64,000 nucleotides of DNA from Micavibrio_A sp041655955 (GCA_041655955.1 JBBAEN010000002.1:62001-126000), one strand, 5' to 3'; counted from the first letter of the stretch, positions 17,017 to 26,409 are shown. A program made the numbers and translations. Notes: generated by a model not told the origin, from the letters alone.

Positions 17017-18849
17017 ATGGCTAAAGCAGCTACAAAAATCGTTGATAACAGCGATTCGAAGGAATTCGCCGCACTTTTGGGCGAATCCATGCAATCCCAC
17101 GCTTTTGAGGGCAATGTCGTCAAAGGCCGTATTATCGAAGTACAAGAGGACGCCGTCATTATCGACGTGGGTCTGAAATCCGAAGGCCGCGTGGCGCTTC
17201 GCGAATTCTCGACGCCGGGGCAAGATCCCGAAGTGCGCGTCGGCGACATCGTCGAGGTTTACGTCGACCGGATGGAAAACCGCGACGGCGAAACGGTTCT
17301 CTCCCGCGAGAAAGCCCGCCGCGAGGAAGTCTGGATCGATCTTGAAAAAGCATCCGAAAAAGGCGAGCGCGTCACAGGCGTTATCTTTGGCCGCGTCAAA
17401 GGCGGCTTTACCGTCGATCTCGGCGGCGCAGTCGCGTTCCTGCCCGGCTCGCAGGTGGATATCCGCCCCGTGCGCGATGTAACGCCCTTGATGGGCACGC
17501 CGCAGCCGTTCCAGATTCTGAAGATGGATCGCCAGCGCGGAAACATCGTCGTTTCCCGCCGTGCGGTTCTCGAAGAATCCCGCGATGTCGCGCGCTCCGA
17601 CCTTCTCGAAACGATCCGCGAAGGTTCCGTCGTGCAGGGCCTTGTCAAGAACATCACCGATTACGGTGCGTTTATTGATCTGGGCGGCGTTGACGGGTTG
17701 CTGCACGTTACGGATATTTCCTGGAAACGCGTCAACCACCCTTCCGAAGTCCTTTCGGTCGGCCAGACGGTTGACGTTCAGGTTATCCGCTACAACCCCG
17801 ATAATGGCCGTATCAGCCTTGGCATGAAACAGCTTGAAAACGACCCGTGGGATGAAGTGTCCGGTAAATATCCGGTCGGCTCCCGCTTTAAGGGCCGCAT
17901 CACGAACATCACCGATTACGGCGCGTTCGTTGAGCTGGAAAACGGAATCGAAGGACTCGTCCACGTTTCCGAAATGTCATGGACGAAGAAAAACGTCCAT
18001 CCCGGCAAGATCGTTTCGACATCGCAAGAAGTCGAAGTGCAGGTTCTCGAAGTCGACATGGAAAAACGCCGCATCTCGCTTGGCATCAAGCAGACGCAGG
18101 AAAATCCATGGGCCGGCTTTGGCGACAAGCACAAGGTCAATGACGAACTCGAAGGCGAAATCCGCAATATCACGGAATTCGGCCTGTTCGTCGGCATTGA
18201 CGACGATATTGACGGCATGGTTCACCTCTCCGACATTTCCTGGGAAGATCAGAGCGAAGACGTTCTGAAGAACTTCAAAAAAGGCGATACGGTAAAGGTG
18301 AAAATCCTCGACATCGACCCGTCCAAGGAACGCGTCGCGCTGGGCATGAAACAGCTCACCGCCGATCCGTTCGAAGGCGCGATGAAGGGCATGGTCAAGG
18401 GCGCGGTCGTTACCTGTACGGTAACGGAAGTGACCGGAACCGGCATCGAAGTATCCGTCGGCGAAGGCATGACGGGCACGATCAAGAAAGCCGACCTGTC
18501 GCGCGAGCGTAGCGAACAACGCCCCGACCGTTTCGCCGTTGGTGAAAAAGTCGATGCGAAGATCCTGACCGTGGACAAGAAAAAGCACCATGTCACGCTC
18601 TCCATCAAGGCGCGCGAACTGGATGAAGACAAGCAGGCACTGGAACAATTCGGCTCGACCGAATCCGGCGCATCGCTCGGCGACATCCTCGGCGCGGCCC
18701 TTGGCAAGGCGGAACCCAAAGCGGAAGCGAAAGCCCCCGCGAAAAAGGCTCCCGCCAAGAAAGCCAAGAAGGATGAGGAGGCAGACTCTGCCGCACCATC
18801 CGAAGGCGAAGGCGACGCCGGCACCGAAGCCGAAACCAGCGCCGAATAA
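17017..18849 (+). CDS. rpsA: 30S ribosomal protein S1
   Basis: 610 residues with six S1/OB repeats, the last four with clear KNITDYGAF, TNITDYGAF, RNITEFGLF-type signatures. It brings mRNA to the 30S subunit. ATG 17017 follows GAAAGGA at 10 nt; the longer frame starting at 16912 would add 35 residues not seen in the family. The C-terminus (about 560-610) is an Ala/Lys/Glu-rich tail (KAPAKKAPAKKAKKDEE), longer than in E. coli. It is followed by a strong terminator, and ihfB lies 520 bp on. Confidence 0.97.
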   Translation: MAKAATKIVDNSDSKEFAALLGESMQSHAFEGNVVKGRIIEVQEDAVIIDVGLKSEGRVALREFSTPGQDPEVRVGDIVEVYVDRMENRDGETVLSREKARREEVWIDLEKASEKGERVTGVIFGRVKGGFTVDLGGAVAFLPGSQVDIRPVRDVTPLMGTPQPFQILKMDRQRGNIVVSRRAVLEESRDVARSDLLETIREGSVVQGLVKNITDYGAFIDLGGVDGLLHVTDISWKRVNHPSEVLSVGQTVDVQVIRYNPDNGRISLGMKQLENDPWDEVSGKYPVGSRFKGRITNITDYGAFVELENGIEGLVHVSEMSWTKKNVHPGKIVSTSQEVEVQVLEVDMEKRRISLGIKQTQENPWAGFGDKHKVNDELEGEIRNITEFGLFVGIDDDIDGMVHLSDISWEDQSEDVLKNFKKGDTVKVKILDIDPSKERVALGMKQLTADPFEGAMKGMVKGAVVTCTVTEVTGTGIEVSVGEGMTGTIKKADLSRERSEQRPDRFAVGEKVDAKILTVDKKKHHVTLSIKARELDEDKQALEQFGSTESGASLGDILGAALGKAEPKAEAKAPAKKAPAKKAKKDEEADSAAPSEGEGDAGTEAETSAE

Positions 18850-18880
18850 TCCGGCGCGGACTTTAAAAAACATCACGAAA

Positions 18881-18910
18881 AACCGGCCCCTCGAAAGGCC
18901 GGTTTTTTTA
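18881..18910 (+). terminator. Terminator of rpsA
   Basis: AACCGGCC (18881-18888) pairs with GGCCGGTT (18897-18904), 8-nt loop, followed by TTTTT. It lies 31 bp after the rpsA stop, a textbook intrinsic terminator. Confidence 0.92.
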
Positions 18911-19370
18911 TGGCGCTTTCCCGCACGCGGCACGCGGCGATGGCCGTGATTGCCGCGCCCCGGCAGATGCACCCGACCTCCACCGCCGCGCCCCCGCAAC
19001 TAAAATTCCGCGCCCGAACCCGTCACCGCCCCCGTCACCGAACCCCACGCCCGAAGCACATCACCGAACCGCGCCCGAAGCTCATCACCGAATCCCGCCC
19101 TCGAACCGCACCAGCGAACTCCGCCACCCAGCCCGCCGTGACGGGGCCTCTCCCTATCGGTTTTTCGGGGCCTGCGCCTTCGTCACCGGGCAAAAAATCC
19201 GCACCGCCCCCAAAACCGGCCGGGTTATTTTAACCGGAATCAGCGGCCCCGAAGCTTGCTTTTCCGCCATCAGGCCACAAAATCCTTATCTATCAATGTT
19301 TTGCTTGACGGCCCCCCTGTTTTTGGGTCATTCTGTAACTATATCAGGAATTTATGGGAGTTGCCCGGAC
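18911..19370. repeat. Spacer with degenerate 27-bp repeat before ihfB
   Basis: From about 19015 to 19110 a unit close to GCCCGAAGCACATCACCGAA recurs at least three times with substitutions. The region 19295-19345 directly before ihfB has TTGACG at 19305 and AT-rich sequence that may be the promoter, but the -10 is poor. I see no gene here. Confidence 0.6.
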
Positions 19371-19679
19371 ATGACGAAATCCGAACTCATACAAAAGCTG
19401 GCGGAGCGCAATCCGCATCTTTTCCTGCGCGATGTCGAGAAGATCGTGGATACGGTTTTCGATGAAATCAGCAAGGCGCTGGCAAAAGGCGACCGTGTGG
19501 AGCTGCGCGGCTTCGGCGCTTTTTCGGTCAAACACCGCGACGCCCGCACGGGCCGCAACCCGCGCACGGGTGAAACCGTCAATGTCGAGGCGAAACGCCT
19601 GCCTTTCTTCAAAACCGGCAAGGGCCTGCGCGAGCGGCTGAACGGCGTGATGGAAGCCGGCGGCGGCGGCAACGATTAA
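19371..19679 (+). CDS. ihfB: Integration host factor beta subunit
   Basis: 102 residues, normal for the family. MTKSELIQKLAERNPHLFLRDV begins as IHF-beta, and the DNA-binding arm RNPRTGETVNVEAKRLPFFK includes the intercalating Pro. The heterodimer with IhfA bends DNA sharply for recombination, replication and transcription. ATG 19371 follows GGGAG. The order rpsA-ihfB-lapA-pyrF is widespread in Proteobacteria and is kept here. Confidence 0.96.
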   Translation: MTKSELIQKLAERNPHLFLRDVEKIVDTVFDEISKALAKGDRVELRGFGAFSVKHRDARTGRNPRTGETVNVEAKRLPFFKTGKGLRERLNGVMEAGGGGND

Positions 19680-19707
19680 ACCTGGCCCCTTTCTTCCGTT
19701 CCAGACA

Positions 19708-19733
19708 AGCGCCCTTATAAGGGCGCTTTTTTA
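19708..19733 (+). terminator. Terminator of ihfB
   Basis: AGCGCCCTT and AAGGGCGCT (19708-19727) form a perfect stem around AT, followed by TTTTTT. It is 28 bp after the ihfB stop. Confidence 0.92.
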
Positions 19734-20265
19734 TGCCGCGTTTCCTTTATGCCCATTTATGCCCACTTTTTAATGCCCTTCTTTAATATCCTTCCTGAAT
19801 ACCCCTTTTGAATGCCCCTCTTGAATGGCCCCGCTTTAATATACCGGCCTTATGCGCCCTCACCATACATGACCGCTTCAATAGCTTGACCGCTTATACC
19901 CGTTTCAACGCCCTGATCTTCATGGCTGTTTCGCGGCAGCGCAGAATAAAAAACCGCCCGTCCGGCCCTGCCCCCTCTCCGCCGCCCATCATGATCTTCA
20001 TGGCCGGCTACCTGCACAGGGGCGGACGGCCCGGTTTTGCCCCCTCACATTGCCGCTGCCGCCCTGTCCGGCTTTGGCTTCCTGACTTCTACGCCCGCGA
20101 GGGCCGGGGCCGGATCTTTTCCTGCGCCCCGGTCTTTCCCGCGCCATCCCGCCGCCGCGCTTCGCCGCCATCTTTACGGAACTATGGAATATAATAGGCG
20201 TTGATAGAGGATAATTGACGCGCGCGCCTCTACAAGCGGCGCCAGCCTATGCTACATAGAGAATC
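19734..20265. repeat. Spacer with short degenerate repeats before lapA
   Basis: Between about 19740 and 19850 units of the form TTGAATGCCCCT and TTTATGCCCA recur with changes, pyrimidine-rich on the plus strand. The rest of the 530 bp shows only frames that follow C-rich low-complexity sequence. AATATAATAGGCG at about 20190 could be part of a promoter for lapA. Confidence 0.6.
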
Positions 20266-20628
20266 ATGAAAGATTTCACCTTTACCCTTTTTGCATGGCT
20301 CATCACCCTTCCCGCAATCATCGGCTCCATCCTCTTTGCGGTTTATAATAATATGCGGGTCGAACTTGTCCTCAGCCCGTTTCGCGACGCCGTGACCATC
20401 CCGCTCTATATGCCGGTTCTGGGCGCCATCGCTATCGGCTTCCTGCTCGGTGCGCTGATGACATGGGCGGCCAATGCCCGCGGACGGCATGAACGCCGCG
20501 CCCTGCTCAAACAATTGCGCGCCCTTGAAAAGCAAATGCAGGAAGAAAAGCAAAAACGCCCCGCCGTCCTTGACCCTGTCACCGCGTCATCCTATCCGCC
20601 GATTTCAACCATAGAGGGCAGGGGATAA
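20266..20628 (+). CDS. lapA: LapA-domain (DUF1049) inner-membrane protein
   Basis: 120 residues with two transmembrane helices at about 9-30 and 46-68, then a basic coiled segment (RHERRALLKQLRALEKQMQEEKQKR) in the cytoplasm. This is the LapA/YciS layout. In E. coli LapA and LapB regulate LPS synthesis; lapA sits between ihfB and pyrF there too, though lapB is missing here. The stop codon overlaps the pyrF start (TAATG), so translation is probably coupled. Confidence 0.85.
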   Translation: MKDFTFTLFAWLITLPAIIGSILFAVYNNMRVELVLSPFRDAVTIPLYMPVLGAIAIGFLLGALMTWAANARGRHERRALLKQLRALEKQMQEEKQKRPAVLDPVTASSYPPISTIEGRG

Positions 20629-21341
20629 TGTCCGGCCCGCGCGGCGCCGCCGCCCTCCCCCTTATCTATTGCGCCATCGACACAGGCGATCTGGGGCTTG
20701 CAACCGAGCTTTCCGCCGCGGTGGCAGAGGCCGGATGCGGGGTAAAGCTCGGCCTTGAATTTTTCAACGCACATGGCCCGCGCGGGGTTCAAACGCTCCT
20801 TGAAAACAGGGTCAGGCCGTCCATCTTCCTCGACCTGAAATATCACGATATTCCCAATACGGTCGCCGGCGCGGTGAAAGCGGCCTCCTCTCTGGACGTT
20901 GCGTATCTAAATGTTCATGCGAGCGGTGGAGCGGCGATGATGCGGCAAGCGCTCGCCGCCTGCGCCCCGAAAACAAGGCTTTTATCGGTTACGGTGCTGA
21001 CGAGCCTTGACGACTCCGCGCTTGAAGAGGTGGGTCAGGACGGGCCGGCGCTGGCGCAGGTCACGCGCCTCGCCCGCCTCACCCATGGATGCGGGCTGGC
21101 GGGGGTGGTTTGCTCCGCGCATGAGGTCAGGCAATTACGAAACGCCCTTCCCGATGACTTCATCCTGATGGTGCCCGGAATACGTCCCGAAGGGTCAGAG
21201 GCTGGCGATCAGAAGCGCATTATGACCCCGCGTCAGGCGGTCGAGGCCGGCGCGACCCATCTGGTGATAGGCCGCCCCATCACGCAAGCCGCGGATCCGG
21301 CAGCGGCAGCCAAAGCCATCCTTGCATCAACCCATGATTGA
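20628..21341 (+). CDS. pyrF: Orotidine 5'-phosphate decarboxylase
   Basis: 237 residues forming a TIM barrel. The catalytic K-x-x-D array is in FLDLKYHDIPNT, and the phosphate site is VPGIRPEG plus HLVIGRPIT. It converts OMP to UMP, the last step of pyrimidine synthesis. The start overlaps the lapA stop by one base. It is followed by trpF in the same direction with a possible short overlap, so lapA-pyrF-trpF is likely one unit. Confidence 0.96.
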   Translation: MSGPRGAAALPLIYCAIDTGDLGLATELSAAVAEAGCGVKLGLEFFNAHGPRGVQTLLENRVRPSIFLDLKYHDIPNTVAGAVKAASSLDVAYLNVHASGGAAMMRQALAACAPKTRLLSVTVLTSLDDSALEEVGQDGPALAQVTRLARLTHGCGLAGVVCSAHEVRQLRNALPDDFILMVPGIRPEGSEAGDQKRIMTPRQAVEAGATHLVIGRPITQAADPAAAAKAILASTHD

Positions 21342-21360
21342 TTCTCGGGATTTCGGTGCC

Positions 21361-22467
21361 ATGGGTCAAAAACCCGCAAACGAACCGCAAACAGGCCGGC
21401 CCCGCCCGCTTATCAAGATTTGCGGCCTGAAAACGCCGGACGCCGTGACGGCGGCGCTGGAGGGCGGCGCAGATTTCATCGGCTTTGTCTTCCACCCCGC
21501 CTCCCCGCGTTTCATAGAGCCGGACATCGCCGCCTATCTGGCATCCTATGTGCCGGAACACACAAAGATTTGCGGGCTTTTCGTGGATGCGCCGGAAGCG
21601 GCCATTGTAGACATTCTGTCAAATGTACGTCTGGATTACATCCAGCTGCATGGCCGCGAAACACCGGAGCAGGCCGCGCGCCTCAGGGAGAAAACAGGCA
21701 AGCCCGTTATCAAGGCCCTGCCCGTCGCGGCAAAAGCCGATCTGGAACAAGCCGCACTCTGGGCCCCCCGCCCGATGGCCGGATCGGGCGGCGGCGGCGG
21801 ACAGGATGGACATATGAAAATCGGCGCTCCGCAGAGCGGATTTTTGCACGAACGGGTTGCGCAGGACGGGGCTACACAGGATGGATTCGGGCGGGACGGA
21901 CACGCGCAACAAAGCCCTGCACAGGAATGGCCGGGGCAAGATCAGGACGGGCCAGATCAGGAAAGACCAGCGCAAGAAAGACCGCCGCAGGACAGGCCGG
22001 GGCAGGAAAGAGCGGGGCAAGACGGGCCGGATCAGGGCGGCGGCAGGGCTTTCCGGCGCGGCGACTCGCGCCGGCACCCAAAGGCCGGTCTTATGGATAT
22101 ACCGCCCGATACGCTCCTTCATACACTGTCCGCTATGCCCTTTGATATGCCTGCCGAAAGACTTTTTGCATCCCCCGCTGCCGCCGCGCGCTCCACATCC
22201 CGCGCCGCCGCGGACTGGCTCCTTTTCGACGCGCCGGGCGGGGGCGGAACGGGGAAGGCTTTTGACTGGACATGGCTATCCGGTTTTTCCAGCCCCCTTC
22301 CATGGATGCTGGCGGGCGGGCTGACCCCCGAAAATGTGGGAAGCGCCATCCGCGCCGCAAACCCGTCTTGCGTCGATGTATCGAGCGGCGTCGAATCCGC
22401 CCGCGGCATCAAAGACCCCGCAAAAATCCGCGCCTTTATCAAAGCCGTCCGCGAAGCCGCCGCCTGA
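21361..22467 (+). CDS. trpF: Phosphoribosylanthranilate isomerase with a large low-complexity insertion
   Basis: TrpF motifs are all present: KICGL near the start, FIGFVFHPASPRFI, ICGLFVDA, IQLHGRE, WMLAGGLTPENV and VDVSSGVES. Between beta5 (VIKALPVAAKADLEQAALW) and beta6 (ADWLLFDAPGG) lies about 144 extra residues (nt 21772-22203), first Gly-rich, then repeats of the type QERPAQERPPQDRPGQE. Ordinary TrpF has about 205-215 residues; this one has 368. The insertion keeps frame and lies on the face of the barrel where a loop could tolerate it. Start at 21361 follows CGGGA; starts at 21322 and 21334 would overlap pyrF. Confidence 0.92.
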   Translation: MGQKPANEPQTGRPRPLIKICGLKTPDAVTAALEGGADFIGFVFHPASPRFIEPDIAAYLASYVPEHTKICGLFVDAPEAAIVDILSNVRLDYIQLHGRETPEQAARLREKTGKPVIKALPVAAKADLEQAALWAPRPMAGSGGGGGQDGHMKIGAPQSGFLHERVAQDGATQDGFGRDGHAQQSPAQEWPGQDQDGPDQERPAQERPPQDRPGQERAGQDGPDQGGGRAFRRGDSRRHPKAGLMDIPPDTLLHTLSAMPFDMPAERLFASPAAAARSTSRAAADWLLFDAPGGGGTGKAFDWTWLSGFSSPLPWMLAGGLTPENVGSAIRAANPSCVDVSSGVESARGIKDPAKIRAFIKAVREAAA

Positions 22468-23052
22468 AACACCTGCAAACGCGCCGGAATCCGCTGAAAG
22501 CTGCCGCTTCCGGCGCGGGGCGTCGCGCCCAGAGCAGGGGGGGCAGGGCAAGACAGGGGCGGGATACGGACGGGACACGGGCCCTAAAGACAAAGCCGAT
22601 AATCAGGGCGCGGCCTCAGGAAATGCGGTAGCATATAATACGGTGGCATTCTACGGCCAACACCAGCCCCAGCCCGCAGCAGGTCGCCGCGTCCATCCAT
22701 CCTATGAAAAGACGCCCGTTATGCGAACAGGCGCGAATAAGGGAACGCAATAGCAGGTGCAGCAAGCCGCTCGCACGCACCATAACGCGCCATAATAAAG
22801 GGCGGGAAGTACAAAACGGGGGAAAGCGCAAAAGGGAAGTACGGGCCGGAAAATACGGGGGCGAAAGGCGCAGAGCCGAAAGCACCAAACGAAAAACATG
22901 GGGTGGAAGGCTAAAACATGGGCCGGAAGGCGCGGAACGGCGCACGGCCGCCCTCCCCCTTTCCCGATCTGCCCGCAAAACAGCCTTGAAAACCGCCCGA
23001 ACTCCTTAAAAACCCTTGGCTTTCGGGCGGGCAACCCGCTAAAACCGATCCC
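22468..23052. other. Spacer between trpF and trpB
   Basis: 585 bp, purine-rich on the plus strand from about 22780 to 22940 with degenerate units around GGGAAGTACGGGCCGG. CCGCCCGAA (22993-23001) pairs with TTCGGGCGG (23022-23030) in a 9-bp hairpin 23 bp before trpB. A 52-codon frame from ATG 22898 has two early Trp codons and ends on the trpB start as ATGA; its coding nature is doubtful. No terminator with a T run is seen, so trpB may be cotranscribed with trpF. Confidence 0.5.
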
Positions 23053-24282
23053 ATGAAGGAAAAACAAGCCGCCCGCCCCAACTCCTACCGCTCCGGCCCC
23101 GACGGGCGCGGCCATTTCGGCCCCTATGGCGGGCGCTATGTGGCGGAAACGCTCATGCCCCTGATCCTGTCCGTGGAAAAAGCGTGGCACGAGGCCAAGG
23201 CGGATCCTTCTTTCTGGGACGCATTCCACGCGCTCGCCGCCGATTATATCGGCAGGCCCTCGCCGCTCTATTTTGCTGCAAAAACCACGCAGCATTATGG
23301 CGGCGCGAAAATTTATCTTAAACGCGACGAACTGAACCATACGGGCGCGCATAAAATCAACCACTGTCTCGGCCAGATATTGCTCGCCAAGCGCATGGGC
23401 AAAACCCGCATCATCGCCGAAACCGGCGCGGGACAACATGGCGTGGCGACGGCCACCGTCTGCGCGCTTTTTGATATTCCCTGCACCGTCTTTATGGGGG
23501 CGGAGGATGTCGAGCGGCAGAAACCCAACGTCTTCCGCATGAAACTCCTCGGCGCCGAAGTCGTCCCCGTGACTTCCGGCTCCGCGACGTTAAAGGACGC
23601 GATGAACGAGGCGCTGCGCCACTGGGTCGCCAATGTCCACGACACTTACTACCTTATCGGCACGGTCGCCGGCCCCCATCCCTATCCCGAAATGGTGCGG
23701 GATTTCCAATCCGTCATCGGGCAGGAACTGCGCGAACAGATGCAGCAAAAAGAAGGGCGCCTGCCTGATACGCTCGTCGCCTGTATCGGCGGCGGCTCCA
23801 ACGCCATGGGGCTTTTCCACCCCTTTCTCGACGATCCGGCCGTCAGGATGATCGGCGTCGAGGCGGGCGGATACGGCGTCGCCACGGGCAAGCACGCGGC
23901 CTCGCTCGAAGGCGGCAGTCCGGGCGTCCTCCACGGCATGAAATCCTATTTCCTGCAAAATGAAGACGGGCAGATTGCCGAGGCCCATTCCATTTCCGCG
24001 GGGCTGGATTATCCCGGCATCGGCCCCGAACATGCGTGGCTGTACGATCAGAAACGCGTCGATTACGTGTCCGTGGCCGACGACGAAGCGCTTGAAGCGT
24101 TCCAGCGCATGGCAAGGCTGGAGGGGATCATCCCCGCGCTGGAATCGGCGCATGCCTATGCCCATGCGTGCAAAATCGCGCCGTCCCTGCCGAAGGATCA
24201 TCTGATCGTCGTCAATTTGTCGGGCCGCGGCGACAAGGATATTTTCACCATCGCCGGCAAGCTCGGCGTCAAGGTCGATTAA
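23053..24282 (+). CDS. trpB: Tryptophan synthase beta subunit
   Basis: 409 residues. Lys101 in LNHTGAHKINH holds the pyridoxal phosphate; GGGSNAMGLF binds its phosphate; ETGAGQHG and the C-terminal NLSGRGDKD are typical. It condenses indole with serine. trpB is normally followed by trpA with overlap; here two other genes come between. Confidence 0.97.
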   Translation: MKEKQAARPNSYRSGPDGRGHFGPYGGRYVAETLMPLILSVEKAWHEAKADPSFWDAFHALAADYIGRPSPLYFAAKTTQHYGGAKIYLKRDELNHTGAHKINHCLGQILLAKRMGKTRIIAETGAGQHGVATATVCALFDIPCTVFMGAEDVERQKPNVFRMKLLGAEVVPVTSGSATLKDAMNEALRHWVANVHDTYYLIGTVAGPHPYPEMVRDFQSVIGQELREQMQQKEGRLPDTLVACIGGGSNAMGLFHPFLDDPAVRMIGVEAGGYGVATGKHAASLEGGSPGVLHGMKSYFLQNEDGQIAEAHSISAGLDYPGIGPEHAWLYDQKRVDYVSVADDEALEAFQRMARLEGIIPALESAHAYAHACKIAPSLPKDHLIVVNLSGRGDKDIFTIAGKLGVKVD

Positions 24283-24305
24283 ACCGGGGGAGGCAGGAGG
24301 GGAAA

Positions 24306-24797
24306 ATGGTTCAAACGCAAAGCGCAGCAAACACGCTCCAAACCGAAGAACTGGGCGGTTTCAGCATCGTCGGCATTTCCACGCTCACATGCAATGAAAA
24401 CGGCAAGGCGGCGGACGATATCAACGCGCTATGGCAGCGCTTTTTCGAAGAAGCCGTCGGCGATTCCATCCCGCACAAGGACGGGCAGGCCATCTATGCG
24501 GTCTATAGCGATTATGAGGGCGACCATACCAAACCATACCGCGTCACCATCGGTTGCAAGACCCTGCCCGTGGCGGCGGATTTGCGCGAAGGTCTGCACA
24601 AAATCCATATTCCGGCGGCGGACTATATGATTTTTGCTGCGCGCGGGGAACAACCCAAATCCCTGCTCCAGACATGGGAAACCATCTGGAAATCCGACAT
24701 TAAACGCAGCTATGGCTGCGACCTAGAAATTTACGGCCAGCGGTTTTTTGAAGAGGGATTGCATGAAATCCTCGTCTGCGTGGGGGTGAAGCTATGA
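24306..24797 (+). CDS. GyrI-like/effector-binding domain protein
   Basis: 163 residues. The sequence matches the AraC effector-binding (GyrI-like) fold: FSIVGISTLTCNENGKAADDINALWQRFF, then YAVYSDYEGDHTKPYRVTIGC, and a C-terminal DLEIYGQRFFE strand. These domains bind small cationic or hydrophobic ligands or gyrase; no DNA-binding part is attached. A strong purine-rich site (GGAGGCAGGAGGGG) precedes the ATG, 23 bp after trpB. It overlaps the next gene as ATGA. Its link to tryptophan synthesis is unknown. Confidence 0.82.
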   Translation: MVQTQSAANTLQTEELGGFSIVGISTLTCNENGKAADDINALWQRFFEEAVGDSIPHKDGQAIYAVYSDYEGDHTKPYRVTIGCKTLPVAADLREGLHKIHIPAADYMIFAARGEQPKSLLQTWETIWKSDIKRSYGCDLEIYGQRFFEEGLHEILVCVGVKL

Positions 24798-25579
24798 ATA
24801 TCGCGGCCCGTCACACGCCGATCGTGGAAAAGCCGGAAGAAGCGGCGGCTCCAGCTCTGGCGGCGGCTCCAACTCCAGCTCCGGCGGCTCCGGCCCCCGC
24901 CCCGCCTGCCTGCCGCGGCCTGTCTTCGGATTTTTACCAAGCTGCCGCCACCCGCACGCCCGAAGATATCGAAAACTACCTGCTGGTGCGCAAAACCGAA
25001 ATCGCGCCCGCGCCGATCATCCTGCTTTTCGGCAACCCGCACACGCTCGGCCCGTCGGCGGCGCAAGGGGCCGCGCTCTATCACGCCGGATTCGCCCGCA
25101 CAATCATCGTCACGGGCGGGAAAACAGTCACTGGCAAGGGACAGCCGGAAGCGCATTGTCTTTACGATTTGCTGCGCGGCCACGATATCCCAAAAGGGGA
25201 TATTCTGGTCGAAGACAGGTCGGAAAACACCAAGGAAAACGTCCTTCTGGCCAAAAGCCTTTACGAAGCCGCGCAGCCCTATGGCGGCGCCGCGGCGGAT
25301 TCCCTGATAGCGGTCGGCCACGCGATTGCGGGGCGGCGCTTCCTGATGACCGTCGCCGCCAACTGGCCGGCCATCAAGCTGCCCATGGCAAGCAATGTCT
25401 GGCATGACGAAGAGGCCGGCGCCGGCTGGGCCGCCGACATCTTCCTGCGCCCGAAAGTCTATGCCCAGTTCGACCGGATCGCCCCTTACGCCTTTAAAGG
25501 CGATATCGCCGAAATCGACCTTGACCGCATCAATATCAAGGCCGCGGAAAGAAAAAGGACGCCATACCCATGCCCGTAG
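24794..25579 (+). CDS. YdcF/DUF218 family protein
   Basis: 261 residues. The DUF218 (SanA/ElyC/YdcF) core runs from about 70 to 230: IILLFGNPH, RTIIVTGGKT, DRSENTKENVLLAK and AVGHAIAGRRFL. The SENTxEN motif is diagnostic. The N-terminus has an Ala/Pro-rich linker (PALAAAPTPAPAAPAPAP) and no membrane helix, so it is likely cytoplasmic. The start overlaps the previous stop (ATGA) and the end overlaps trpA by 10 bp, so the block trpB-GyrI-YdcF-trpA is translated as a coupled series. Members bind SAM or act in envelope functions; role here unknown. Confidence 0.85.
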   Translation: MNIAARHTPIVEKPEEAAAPALAAAPTPAPAAPAPAPPACRGLSSDFYQAAATRTPEDIENYLLVRKTEIAPAPIILLFGNPHTLGPSAAQGAALYHAGFARTIIVTGGKTVTGKGQPEAHCLYDLLRGHDIPKGDILVEDRSENTKENVLLAKSLYEAAQPYGGAAADSLIAVGHAIAGRRFLMTVAANWPAIKLPMASNVWHDEEAGAGWAADIFLRPKVYAQFDRIAPYAFKGDIAEIDLDRINIKAAERKRTPYPCP

Positions 25580-26409
25580 AAAGAATCGAAGCGGCCTTCT
25601 CCAAGGCCCGCGCCGAAGGCCGCAAGCCCCTTGCCACCTATAGCATGGCGGGCGATCCGGACGGGGAAACCGCCCTTGCCATCCTCGAAGAACTGGCGAA
25701 ATCCGCCGATATCCTCGAAATCGGCATGCCCTTTACCGACCCTGTGGCCGACGGGCCGGTGATTCAGGCGGCGGGATTGAGGGCGCTCGCGCAAGGGACG
25801 GGGCTGAAGGCGGTTTTTTCTATTGTGCAGCAATTCCGCAGCAAAAATTCCACGACCGCGATTATCCTGATGGGCTATTTCAACCCGGTGCTGGCCTATG
25901 GAGTTGAAAAATTCATCAATGATTGCAGCATGATAGGCGTTGACGGGCTTATCATCGCCGATCTGCCCGCCGAAGAGGCCGACGAAATCGCGCCAATAGC
26001 GCAGCAAAAAAACATCGCCCTTATCCGCCTCGTCACCCCCACGACCGATGCGGCGCGGCTGGATGTCATTCTCCGCCACGCGGGCGGCTTCCTCTATTAT
26101 GTCGCGATTGCGGGCGTGACCGGAACGGCGAGCGCCGACCCCGCCAAAGTCGCCGCGCATCTATCGGCCCTGCGCAGCCGGACGGATCTCCCCATCATGG
26201 CCGGATTTGGCGTCAAGACCCCCGAAGATGCGGCCTCTCTGGCGGGCGCGGCGGACGGGGTCATCGTCGGCTCCGCCCTTATCGCACTTATCGAAGAAGC
26301 CGTGCGGGACGGAGCCGACCCCGCCCTGCGCGAAACCCTCCCCGCAAGGCTGGGCCAAAAAGCCGCCGAACTCGCCGCCGCCTTGCGCGGCAAGGAAGAG
26401 GCCGCCTGA
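25570..26409 (+). CDS. trpA: Tryptophan synthase alpha subunit
   Basis: 279 residues. Catalytic Glu in LEIGMPF and Asp in FTDPVADGPVIQ are present; GFLYYVAIAGVTGT and AGFGVKTPEDAASLAG are the phosphate-binding loops. It cleaves indole-3-glycerol phosphate to indole for TrpB. The start lies inside the end of the YdcF-like gene (10-bp overlap). Confidence 0.96.
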   Translation: MPVERIEAAFSKARAEGRKPLATYSMAGDPDGETALAILEELAKSADILEIGMPFTDPVADGPVIQAAGLRALAQGTGLKAVFSIVQQFRSKNSTTAIILMGYFNPVLAYGVEKFINDCSMIGVDGLIIADLPAEEADEIAPIAQQKNIALIRLVTPTTDAARLDVILRHAGGFLYYVAIAGVTGTASADPAKVAAHLSALRSRTDLPIMAGFGVKTPEDAASLAGAADGVIVGSALIALIEEAVRDGADPALRETLPARLGQKAAELAAALRGKEEAA

